Below are positions 21,301-32,039 of a DNA stretch of 64,000 nt, in pieces (positions within the stretch are counted from its first letter, which is position 1; each line of letters opens with the position of its first letter). Below the pieces are notes generated by a model. That model did not search any database and was not told the DNA's origin. It saw only the letters and a list, made by a program, of their open reading frames with translations. Source of the DNA: Elmis aenea (lineage: Eukaryota; Arthropoda; Insecta; Coleoptera; Elmidae); contig OX393576.1 in the NCBI GenBank assembly GCA_947652605.1, positions 15,774,575 to 15,838,574 on the forward strand, in the 5' to 3' direction. The translations under genes were made by a program, and so were the position numbers.

Positions 21301-24300
21301 TAATAGACATTGCAATTCTCATTAACATTTAAATAACCAGATAAACACAGCAACCTCTATATCGTCGATATTGAAAAGTTATATTTTACAAAATTGTATC
21401 AATTGAAAAATTAATATAAATATTTGATTTATAAAGTTTTTACAATAATAAATACAATAATTTCATGTTATTTAATTTTTTATTGGTAATATTGTTATCG
21501 TTTATGTACCTACATGAGCAGAAAGTACTACTTTCTGTTGAACACGAACAGAAAGTTATACTTTTGTTCGCATATAAGTGTGGCATCGCAATGAAGTGTG
21601 CAAGTATTTCATATTACCATATGAAATAAGACGTGTCAAAAATTTGTAAAAAGTCTGACTTTTGTTAGATCGTTCAATAAAATAATTGTCTTGAGACGAC
21701 CACAAGACGACTTAAATAGTGCAAGTTTTCTAAACAGGTTTTTGGAAAATGTATTGTTGAATACAAACTCATTTAGAAATTGTAATCAAAAAATTAAGTC
21801 ATGTTAACTGTGCTAATATTATAGGAAAGAGTTATTTTATTTTTTAATTGTTAGTAAATATGTTAAAGTTTTTAGTTAAAATGGTAGTTTATAATTATTT
21901 ATAGTTTATTTATTACCTTTTTTATCATTTTATTTAACAACAATTTTGATAGTCTTATAACGTGTAAATACACCTTCCAGGTATAGCTGATCTTAAAAAT
22001 TAGGGTTAATAAAATATTGGCAAAACGAAACAATTATATTTAAAAAAAAATTAACTTTTATAAACAATGAAAGTATTGTATTTTACAAATTTTAAATATT
22101 GAATTGTTGAGTAGATGGTATAAGATGGTACAACAAACTAGAATGTTTTACAGAAATGCAGCATGCACATTTTTAGTAGAGCACGAAGCATTGTTATAGT
22201 CGTTTTTTATTACAGTTCCTCATGCAAAAAAAGTATTGGTCGTGTGAATCCCTAAGTTTTATTTTGTCGTAGTATATTGCGGCTCCTTTTCATGACATTT
22301 TTATGTTTAGTACCAACGTGACACGGCCGCCATATATCGTAAATTACGAAGGATCCTAATTTCCGTTATGCGAGGCATCCCACAGCGAAACGTTATGGCG
22401 TCAAAGGCGTTATATTTTCCTAAAATACGTGCAAAGGAGTGTTTGTCTCTGTTAATTTGTCGTGTAAAAGTATCAAGAGTTAAAAAAATGGAAAATATAT
22501 GATTTATAATCCAAATGAAAACAAAAACAATTGCTATAATTATTATGCTTAAATGGTTCAATTTTTTAAATGCAGGTAATAGTTATGAATTTTGCCGAAT
22601 GATTGTATGCATAATGTTTTACTTGTGAGCGTAAAATCTTTCAATATTTACACAGGCTACAAATATATTGGTGGTAAATTTGTACGTTGCGTTGTTTAGG
22701 CATAATTCTTATTGTAAGTCGAAAATCTTTCTATAAAAATGTTATTTGAAGGATATAGGAACGAGAGTCATGAGGAAATCATACGTTGGATGAAAGTAAA
22801 TATGCATCTTTTTTCATAACTTTATTGATGTTAATAATTGGCACATCAGTCAAGAAAATTTGTTTAAAATCGTTTTGCCATACCAAAACCTAACCGGGAT
22901 AAATGTTTGTATGTCTTATTTTACAAAATGTTGTATAGTTATAGTATACTTATACATAGTTGGTATGACTTAATTGTCACATTAAAATTACTCAAGTCTA
23001 TGTGGTCACGTTATTTTTCATAAACAATTATTAATTTGTCGTTTTGTGAAGCACTATAAAGTTGATTTTTAATTCTGTGTTGGTAAGTACAACGTTAATT
23101 TCAAATTGTATTAATTTAGGTGAACGAACTTTCATCATTAAAACAACGTCTTCTAATTTTCGTCCGTTTTGTCAAAGCAAAAATGTTTGTGTTTAAAAAT
23201 TGCTATTGACTCTGATAATTAGATAAGTATACAAAATAAAATCAAACAATCAAATCTGCACCCGTGGAACATTCGTACAACACAAAACATTATTTAGTAT
23301 TTAGTAGTACAAATAATAAATAAAGAAAAAGATTATCATAAAAGAATTATTAGAGAGCCAAAAGAAATTTGTAAATACAAAAATTTCTGCATTGATGGAG
23401 AGAAAAGTTATATTTTAGAAAAAAAGAGACTTTATTAATTCAACTAAATCAGTATAGTTTTAGATTAACGTCGTTGTCTACGATGGTTGTTGCTATGGCA
23501 GTTGCGTGTGACGTGTGGGCAACTAGATAAATAAATAAATCAGGAATTGATGAAACTGGTATTGCATTTCGTTAAAAGATCCTTTAAAAAAAGGCGTTAA
23601 AGAAAGAAAATACAAATTTAATTACGTAAAAGTTCTATAAGCTATGATAAATAGGAAAAACAAAAAAGACGTAGAAGTTAGATAATAATGTAATAAAATT
23701 ACATGCACTGAGATGAAAATAGTGGAAAATAAAACCAGATGAAAAGAAGACGAAAATAATTTTAATAAATGTTGCTATTAATTTTAGTTTCTACGTTTAA
23801 ATTACAGAAAAAAAAGTATTGTTCATTAATAAATATTAGTTTGCTTTAAAAAAATGCTTAGGTATTTTGTTTATTAGAAGAATCTCTTGGAGAATATCTA
23901 GACTGGTTGATTATATTGTATGGTGTTAGTTATTTATCAAAATTATTTTGTACTTTATATTTTCAGATGTAGTAAAATCCTGTTTTTATGGGAGAGTGTT
24001 TAAAGCGAAGTAAATTAATGCAATTATTCTTTTAGGTGTTGTTTACACTACTTATCTACATCTGCATCTACATCTTGGTTGTTGTTTTACCTAAATTCTT
24101 TTTTAAACCTATTTCATAGTACCTATATAATAATAATGAGCGATATTCCGAACACATGTAGCGAGTTTGCCTTGTAATATAGTAGGTAATTACAAAGTGT
24201 TGATTTATGCTGGTTTACAATCATTGAAAGGTTTCATCAGCTTTTAATTTTTCATCGCTTGTTTACATTAAACTGAAAGTATAAACATAACATACGTAAT

Positions 24301-24350
24301 TTACACAAATGCACACGTAGAATAGCTTGAAAACTGAAATTTTATCATTA
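21301..24350. other. Intergenic, mostly AT-rich
   Basis: No gene is seen in 3 kb. Positions 22290-22470 look less AT-rich and unlike the flanks (ACGGCCGCCATATATCGTAA near 22323), without coding frame or repeat ends, so a regulatory patch is possible. The rest has no recognisable feature. Confidence 0.4.
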
Positions 24351-24354
24351 GTTA

Positions 24355-24605
24355 CATTATAAGGATCAAGCTGAATTTACTGAAAATAAAAAACTCAGTT
24401 AATAGTTCCTAAAATTACCTATATTTTAAATATGTTTAAAGCAATTCATTTAGCATTAATACACATCTCCGTTCTTATTTTTCAGTTCTTAAAAGCTCAA
24501 AACCATCAATGTTTTTAAGGAAAACTTGCAAAATGATTTTGAACGGCAGCATCAATCTCCTCCTTAAATAAAACTTTTCTACTCCGCAAATAATGCCATA
24601 AAATA
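24355..24605 (-). pseudogene. Mariner-family transposase remnant, C-terminal end with 3' TIR
   Basis: Read on the minus strand, RKVLFKEEIDAAVQNHFASF at about 24525-24590 matches the C-terminal part of the same mariner family seen at 26.6 and 63.4 kb. The terminal-repeat-like AAGGATCAAGCTGAATTTAC at 24361-24380 matches those copies. Everything upstream of the fragment is missing. Confidence 0.65.
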
Positions 24606-26474
24606 ACGCCCAAAACTAATGTTTCCAAAACGCCGATCTTTCAGGCGTTTTTTGTTGGAAAGTTTATGTAGCAGGTGTCTATTATCCTATTTAACCGACC
24701 CTATACATATTTAATACAGTTAAAAGTTATTAATAGTAATTCTCAAAGTTCTGATATATCGTACAATAATCTATATATTTGTGACCTAGTGCACTATCCT
24801 TGAATTAGTTGAAGGATTCGACCAGTAGCAGAACGCAATTTGCAGGCAACCATTGTAAAAGAGGCGTGGTCTTCACAGAAACAGGATAACGTGCAGAGTT
24901 GGCTGTTAAAAGTTCTGTTAGCCAATAACGTTTCTTTGTAGCTTTTATTTGTACACTTACGGCTTGTAGTTTTGAATAAGTAATGTATTTTTTTCTTAAA
25001 CTTTATAAAACATCTCATACACATACAAAATTTAAAAAACGTATAAACTTTATAAAAATCGTTTTTACATTGTATATTCCGAACCTGTTAATAGCAATAA
25101 AGTAAAAAGGAGATAAATAGTTTTTCACAACGTACACAGAAAACGTATTTTAAAAATTCTGTAGTGCTGCAAAACAAATAGCAAGATTTTAGAATTATCT
25201 GTTTTAATAAGTGTCTCATTCAAAAATCATTCATTATAAATGGATTTTTACTGTCTTAAGTCACTGTAATTGCAGACGGGCATTCAAAACCCTTAAGATT
25301 TTTATTAGACTTGAAAATAATTACATGGTCATAAATAAAACAAAATAAAAGCAGAATAATTTTAAAATCAACGTTTTAAAAAACATAAATTTTTAAGAAT
25401 TGATTTAAATAAGCATCCTAATGCTTTTATTAAACTTTAAGTTCTTTTTCACAAACATCGGCAAGTAAATTTTTTTTTAAAGTAAAATAAAAATACCGTT
25501 TATATCACACCGTATATGTACAAATGTGTCTCAATCTAATTGGTAACTTGATCGTACTAATTATGCTGCAAATAATCAGTCTATCGAGAAGTTAGTTAAA
25601 AAGAGACGAAAGAAACTATTTTTATTTAGCATTGGACTTCTAAAGACGTAAAAATAACTCCGAAAAGGAGGTTTTATTAAAACTTGTTTTTATTTCCATC
25701 CACTTCCTTTTTTTATCCACGTCCGGTAAAGTTTTTTTGGTTTCATGTACATAAAACTGTTATCTAAATTGTTGTCGGTAGAACGAAACTTATTGTGTGT
25801 TTCCAATCTCTTTGATAGAGACCATTACTGAAAAATGTATGTACTTACGCATGTTAAGGCTTTTTAAATGCAAAAAGGAAATATTCCTTGCACTTTGGAT
25901 AATATAATAAAAACAAAAACAGTAAAATTGATATTTGTTTCCTTTAACTTTCCTTTATATTTAAAATCAAACATACTTTTATAATTTTTTCAAATTTTTC
26001 GTAAAATGGCTTAAACAATTTCTTTCTTAAAGTGCATTCATAAATAATTAATAACAATTATAATATTTAGCAACTAAATAGCATCATTTTTTTAGTATAA
26101 CGTCTTGGTTGTTTTGTGAGAAACATAAATTTTATTTTATTTTTATTTCGGTCAAAATAGAGTAACAATGCCCGTTCTTAGATTTTATGAGGTCGGTGGC
26201 CCTGATTTTTAAAGCCAATTCAATGTTTAAGGTTCGAACACCAAAGTCAAAGGACACAACATTTATGCTTTTTTTTATATGTGCATTAGATTGTTTGAAA
26301 TCGTCATGGGTGGTTAAAAAGCTTTAAGCTGTAGCCCGACCATTTTTTACTTTTATGTATGCCCACAACATGTAGGAATTTAAAAGCTCACCATGGGTAA
26401 CTTTTAAGGATACAAAAAAACCTTCAAATAGAACAAATTCGCAAAGGAACTAAAATACTTATAACTTTTTTAAA
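24606..26474. other. Intergenic, AT-rich
   Basis: No gene or repeat boundary supported. AACGCC(GATCTTTCA)GGCGTT near 24632 forms a short hairpin. Confidence 0.4.
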
Positions 26475-26476
26475 TA

Positions 26477-27330
26477 CGAGACCAAGCTGAATTTATCAAG
26501 AATAAAATACAATTTAGGCCGTGAAAAGCAGAATCTGCACCTTCATATGTTTAGTTCTTTACCAGTCGCAAGGGGTTTAAAATAGTGGAAGTACTTGGTG
26601 AAAAAATGGAGGTAACCTGAAAGCTTTTTAAATTATGATTTATTACGATTTTCAAAACCACCTAAGCGATAATAAAGCACAGCTTAAAATTGGATCCTCA
26701 GTCTTTGTGCTGTATCAGCTCCTTGGGCTCAAAAACCCGGAGCGTGTAACACTTTGCCATGAAACGTTGAATATTCTCAATAACGGCGGGCACAAAGTTT
26801 TTTCCAAAATTTTTATAGGCAATGAAATTAAATTGAATATTTTGCTGTACCTACCGGCCAAGAAAGTCGTGCATGGATTCACAAAGATAAGCAGACTCCG
26901 ACAATGACCAAAAAGTAACGAGCAATGAAAAAATTCATGTACGCAGCTTTCCTCAGGAGTACAGACCTTGACAATGCAGTTAAATTAGATGCACAGAAGA
27001 TAGTCGAAGCGAAATAACGCACAAAAAAAAACGTTTACCTGAAGTATTTAGTGGAGATTCATAAATTATGCTTCATCACGTTAATACATCTTCTTAAACT
27101 TCAGCTTCACCTCTCCAGTTTTTGAATGATAAAAAGATAAAGGTTAAAGCATTCACCGTACTCACTTGACTTTGCAATGTGCAATTTTTGATTATTTTTT
27201 GACTGAAAAGAAATTTGCGGGATAAAAACTCCTTCTCCGGGACCGGATGCCGTTGACGATCATTTTGCAAGTATTCCGAAAGAATATTGGTTGGGAGCTT
27301 TGGACTAGAAAGTAAGAATTTTGAAAGGTA
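26477..27330 (+). pseudogene. Mariner-family transposase pseudogene (AAGCTGAATT family)
   Basis: It starts with a TA-flanked terminal repeat CGAGACCAAGCTGAATTTAT at 26477. Coding traces follow: VTLCHETLNILNNGGHKVFS near 26735-26800, then in another frame VPTGQESRAWIHKDKQTPTM and RAMKKFMYAAFLRST up to about 26965, and finally DDHFASIPKEYWLGALD near 27255-27305. These match a mariner branch with P[TI].QES.(V/A)WI.(E/K)D..TP as its middle motif. The N-terminal DNA-binding region is reduced to a short piece, the HHDN region is not found, and several stops and frameshifts are present. No 3' terminal repeat is evident; the sequence passes into the CTCGAA-repeat element. Confidence 0.75.
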
Positions 27331-27334
27331 ATCG

Positions 27335-27985
27335 GTAAATTCCTCGAATGCAGTTGCTCGAAATTAATTGCTCGAAAATCTATTTCTCGAATGTAACTTT
27401 GCTCGAAATGCAACTTCCTCGAAAAGCAATTGCTCGAGTATCAATAGCTTGAATTTGATTATTTGAGATTATGCTAATCCGGTTCTTTAACATACAGGTT
27501 GTGAAACTTCTAACTGCACGCTAACCGTTTTCTTACGTCCCGCTGTTTTTATTTCTCAAATTACTCTTAAGTTCCTCGAAATGGATTTGGGTCTAATGGA
27601 TCTATTACGACATGGTTACCACCTTTGTTATGAAATTGAGTTAATACGTAAGACTCAAAGATATTTTTCTGAAAATGTTTTTTACGAGTATATTTTATTG
27701 TTTTTTATGAATAGCGCTAAAAAACTATATTTTTTTAATAGAATAGTTGCTCCTAAATCATAGATTATTTGACTCTCTTTACCAACTCTGTACTTATCTC
27801 TAATCGTTTACGAGATACCCATGCTGCGGACGATAACTGGGACTCCATGTATAGCATGAATTATAAAAATATACAAATGTATTATATTAAATAAGTAGCC
27901 TATTTTATAACTGATTTTTTTTCGAGCAAATTGTACGAGGAGTTCGCTTTGAGCAGCTCGTCTTCGAGCAATTTACTTAGAAATA
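27335..27985. mobile_element. Element with inverted arrays of CTCGAA motifs
   Basis: GCTCGAAA and variants are repeated about every 18-22 bases at 27343-27440, beginning GTAAATTCCTCGAATG, and appear in inverse orientation (TTCGAGCA) at 27920-27985 ending near GAGCAATTTAC. The middle has isolated CTCGAAATGG. This forms a TIR element with microrepeat arms; no target duplication was found. Confidence 0.5.
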
Positions 27986-28590
27986 TGTTGAAGTGTATTA
28001 TTGTCGAAAGGAGTTTAAAAATATTTAAAACAAAAAACTTCATTCGAAGAAACACTGATATTAATTTTTTTAAGTTCGATACTTTTCCCTTGCACTTTTA
28101 TACAGAAAAAAGTATGTGAGGAAGAATATTTTTTTATTAATAAATAAAAATTAAATAGCCTGCACTTTTCTTTAGTTTTTTTTTTTTTTTGATGTAGGAA
28201 AATGTATCTACAACCATATTATTTGAATATTTGGTCTCACAAGTAATAAAAAATTTTGAAAAAGGTATGAAAAAAGTGTTAATATTGTTATTGGATGTAG
28301 CTGATAGTAATAACATCTACAATAAACTGTAATTATTGTACTACAACAGTCAATTTAATTCAAGAAGTTTGTTATAAACGCCTACGCATAGGCAACCCAG
28401 ACGACACTCATATTAAATTTTCTTCAGATCACTTTAAAAACTTATACGCGCACTACCGTGAGCATGATCGGCACTCTTTTGTTTTTTTAATTAAAATAAT
28501 ATGGGTAACTTAAAAAATAATAGTTCTCGACTGTTCTTATTTTAATGTAGGAGGTTTTATTTTAAATTCCATTCGAGATTTGAAGTCTTA
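27986..28590. other. Intergenic, AT-rich, nothing recognised
   Basis: No supported feature. Confidence 0.4.
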
Positions 28591-28599
28591 ACATAACAT

Positions 28600-29090
28600 C
28601 AAGATTTACGAATTATATTTTCGTTTGGACTATTTTCGAAGAAACCATTTGTGGCTTTTTGCCATTTGTAGAAATTTGTGGCGTGTTAATATTTAAAAGA
28701 GAACCACTAAATATTAGATTAATTGCAAATGTCAAATTCTATCGATATTAGTTAGCAAAGCGTCACTAAATTAAAAGACAATTAATTTTCTATGTTATCT
28801 GAAAACCTAAGCAATTAATCTAGGTTTTTGATGAAAATTCGTTAATTATAAGAAATTTTAAATCTAAAACATGGCTAATCCAAGACAATTATTTTAACAG
28901 AATAACTAAATTCAGAAAACCGTCCAAAATTAATTAAAATATCTGTGCCTAAAATATTACAATTTGCAAAAAATCAAATGCAAGTTATATCCTATTTTTG
29001 TTTAAGATGAATTTACACAAGTGGACCCATATGTATAGTAGTCGTTTTCGTGTAAAAATTGGCACCGTACTTATTATCTGCAGATATCGA
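28600..29090. repeat. Dispersed repeat, copy 2
   Basis: TTTGTGGCGTGTTAATATTT near 28676 matches 31074 closely and 19675 less closely; TTAGATTAATTGCAAATG follows in register. Edges are approximate. Confidence 0.55.
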
Positions 29091-29485
29091 GTTAAACAAT
29101 ATACGTAGGCTCATTACACCCACAAAATTAAAAAAAAAACTTCCTTTTCTTTTTTTTGCAAGCATTAGGCTTATTTCCTGTTCCGACCTTTAACCTTGAT
29201 CTTTTTATGTTTTATGAGATCCCTTTCTTCGGGCTCTGCATGGGCGCATCTGCTTACGTGGGTATCTCTGTTCCTCCACTTTTGCTGCATGCCTTTTTCT
29301 GTTGTTTTTATATTCTTGTATTATTTTATTTATGCTAAGTACTCCCAATTCTATTTCGATGTCTACTCTACATTTATTTTCTTATATATTCGTGTATAGC
29401 CAGCTATTCTTTTCAAGCATTTCACGTCAGATGTTTTTATTCTTTTCTTATTTATCTTTAAATTTGTCAAGTTTTTACTGCTAAA

Positions 29486-30337
29486 CAGGGTGTCTCAGAT
29501 TACATTTCCAGTATAGGGATACAGGTTTGTTTAAATTAGATGAATTATTCCTTACTAGAGAAGGTCACGATACGTTGTCGTTAGAATTTGATTAAGACTG
29601 TGTTTATTGCATCAGAAACATAAAACTAAACGTTTTGCAGAGTTATACATGCCACTGGCCATTTCTTTCGGAAAAATAGGGGAAAAACTGAAAAGCTGTA
29701 TAATAAAAGTAATTTTTGCGATCGCGTTGGCCATGAAACCGTCAGAGATAAAATCGAAATTCTTCTATTTACCAATGCACGCATCCTTTGCAAGTAAAAT
29801 GGTGCAAAGTTTTAGAATAAATCTCAAACGGTTTCGGAGAAAAACGCGAAAACCGAGGCCTTTGTAAAAACGGGTTTTCCTATGTTAAACGCCTATGCAA
29901 TTCGCATAGATTTCGTTATACAGATATACCACAACTTCTCAAATCATAGCGCTTATCTATATATGACATGTAATATATCGTTAGAAAGGGAAAAAAACAC
30001 ATTTAACTATTTGAAAGCCAACTTGACGGCCCATAAAAAAAAGATGTTAGGGGTAATATCTCAAAAATGTAGTGATAAAAAAATCTAAGATACCTAATAG
30101 TTACATTCTACATAAAAAAGTACCTTCAAATGAAATTGATTTAATGATTAGGACAAAAAAGCTATGAGACATTTTCATATTTTTTGCTATAACATCAAAA
30201 GTACGAGGAATTTTGTACTTTTAAAAATTGATTGTGGCTTCTCTCATACTAAGGAATAATTCATCTAATTGAAACAAACCTGTACCTTCTATAATAAGCG
30301 AGATCCCCATGCTGGAAGTGTAATCTGGGACACCCTG
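29486..30337. mobile_element. TIR element with CAGGGTGTCNCAGATTACA ends
   Basis: CAGGGTGTCTCAGATTACAT at 29486 is mirrored at 30337, and inverted similarity runs about 85 bases (GTTTGTTTAAATTAGATGAA in both arms). TA follows the right end. The right arm matches a second copy at 60920-61240. The 86-codon open frame inside is not a recognised protein. TA flank and CAGGG end suggest a Tc1/mariner-like non-autonomous element. Confidence 0.7.
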
Positions 30338-30838
30338 TATGTCCCACAGGGTATTATATTCAAAAAAAAAAGAATATGGTGAATAAATTACAATTTATGC
30401 CAATTAACACACAGAATGTACGTTTTTACTCTACGAAGGTTTTAAATGCCTAGACAGATAGAATTTATAGTTATATATGTACTTATATATAATAATTTAT
30501 TTCGTAATTGTCTTTATAAACGCTTAATATATTCCGACAATTGTTGTAAAAATTAAATAATAACACTAGATAACTTAAAAATCAAAGCGTGTACGGCCTC
30601 AGATATTTAATTGCAATTTGTAATTGTCATTTATTATTTATTGTATAAATTAAAATAATATACGTTTTAACAATCAATTTTATCGCACTTTGATCTAAAA
30701 TGTTACCGTTTAAATAAACTAAAAGAGAATTTCAAACTTGCACGGCCCCAGATTTTGCTTCACTTAACAAAAAGCTATTTGATTTTTATAATGATCTTAA
30801 AAAAAGCTTGCCAGATCATATCAAAATTAGCAATCTTT
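30338..30838. other. Intergenic, left flank of the composite hAT
   Basis: AT-rich, no feature apart from the octamer CGCATTAC at 30839-30846. Confidence 0.45.
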
Positions 30839-31019
30839 CGCATTACCAGGGCCGGCCCTAGGGTAGTCGGCGCCCTGCTGCGAAGTACTCTTATAGCGCC
30901 CTCCCCCCATATTTCTTTAAAGAGAATAGTGGCTAATTTTCGGCGCAAAAAAAAGTATTCCCAGGTGCCGTTTACCCTCGCTACGCCCCGAGTTAGACAT
31001 TTTTTTATTGCCAATTTAA

Positions 31020-31480
31020 TCTTACCTTTCCTGTTAATTTGACACTTTGTTACTCTTTGCCATATAAATAATTTTGTGGCGTGTTAATATCTAATAGAAT
31101 AACACCAAGAAATAAATTAATTGCAAAAGACAAAAAAAGCAGACAAATTCGTACGATACCTATTAGTTGCAAAACGTCACTGAATTAAAGACATTTGTCT
31201 ACGTTATCTAACAACTTAAGTAATATATTTAAATTATTTATAAAAATGTGCAACATAATGTTGGCCGATATAATAAGATTGCAAAACTTTATATTTTTGT
31301 CAACAAAAATGCAAGGTTATGATACACTTGTAATGTTTTTGAAAACTTTGAAGAGCTGTTTTAAGCCTTTTCGAGCAAACTTTAGCTGGAAATGCATTAT
31401 TTAGGGTCTCTTTAACATTGTTAGATAATATGCAGACAATTGCAAAGTTTTCGCCAAAGGCTGGCGCCAAAATATTTAAG
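31020..31480. repeat. Dispersed repeat, copy 3, inside the composite hAT
   Basis: TTTGTGGCGTGTTAATATCT near 31074 and AATAACACCAAGAAATAAAT match the copies at 19.6 and 28.6 kb. Since this copy lies within the hAT boundaries, the family could be part of that hAT or an older insertion into it. Confidence 0.5.
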
Positions 31481-32039
31481 AAAATGGCATGAAATCCCAT
31501 TCACACGTTTTATTAAAAACTTTTAAATCATTATTTCAACCAACCGAGGGTAAATAATTGTTATTTAAAAAATAGTTAAAGGTATGAGAAGAATTATGAG
31601 CAGTTGTTAATTTTTGAAATTACCGCGTCTTTCGTACTGCTGAAATATTCTCAATTTATGTTTTGAATTTTGCATTTATTGAAAGATTATTTAAGTTTAT
31701 GAGGCAAATATTTCTTGTTTTACCCTGAATGACGTTATTAAGGCTAAAATTTAACTTTTTAAAATCATTTAAGATCAGCTGTTATGGTTGAACGAATGTA
31801 GATATGATAAAATACGGATATCAGATGAACGCTATATTATTGATGAGCTAGAAGGAGATAGGTTTTCTATCGGACGTTGATGCGTATATCTAGTTCAGAA
31901 ATGCAAGGTGCTGTTTGTTTCTTTTTAACACGTCGGTTGTAACAGTCGCATACGTCGTAGCGTTCTTGCCACCTCCTTTATGTGCTCCTGGTACAAAATA
32001 TAAGTAGAAAATGTCACTAATAGAGGTCGCAGCCTACAC

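Noticed and set aside
29156..29484. Overlapping hydrophobic + strand frames
   Set aside because: T-rich DNA yields Phe/Leu/Ser-rich frames in all three phases; no domain or splice context.
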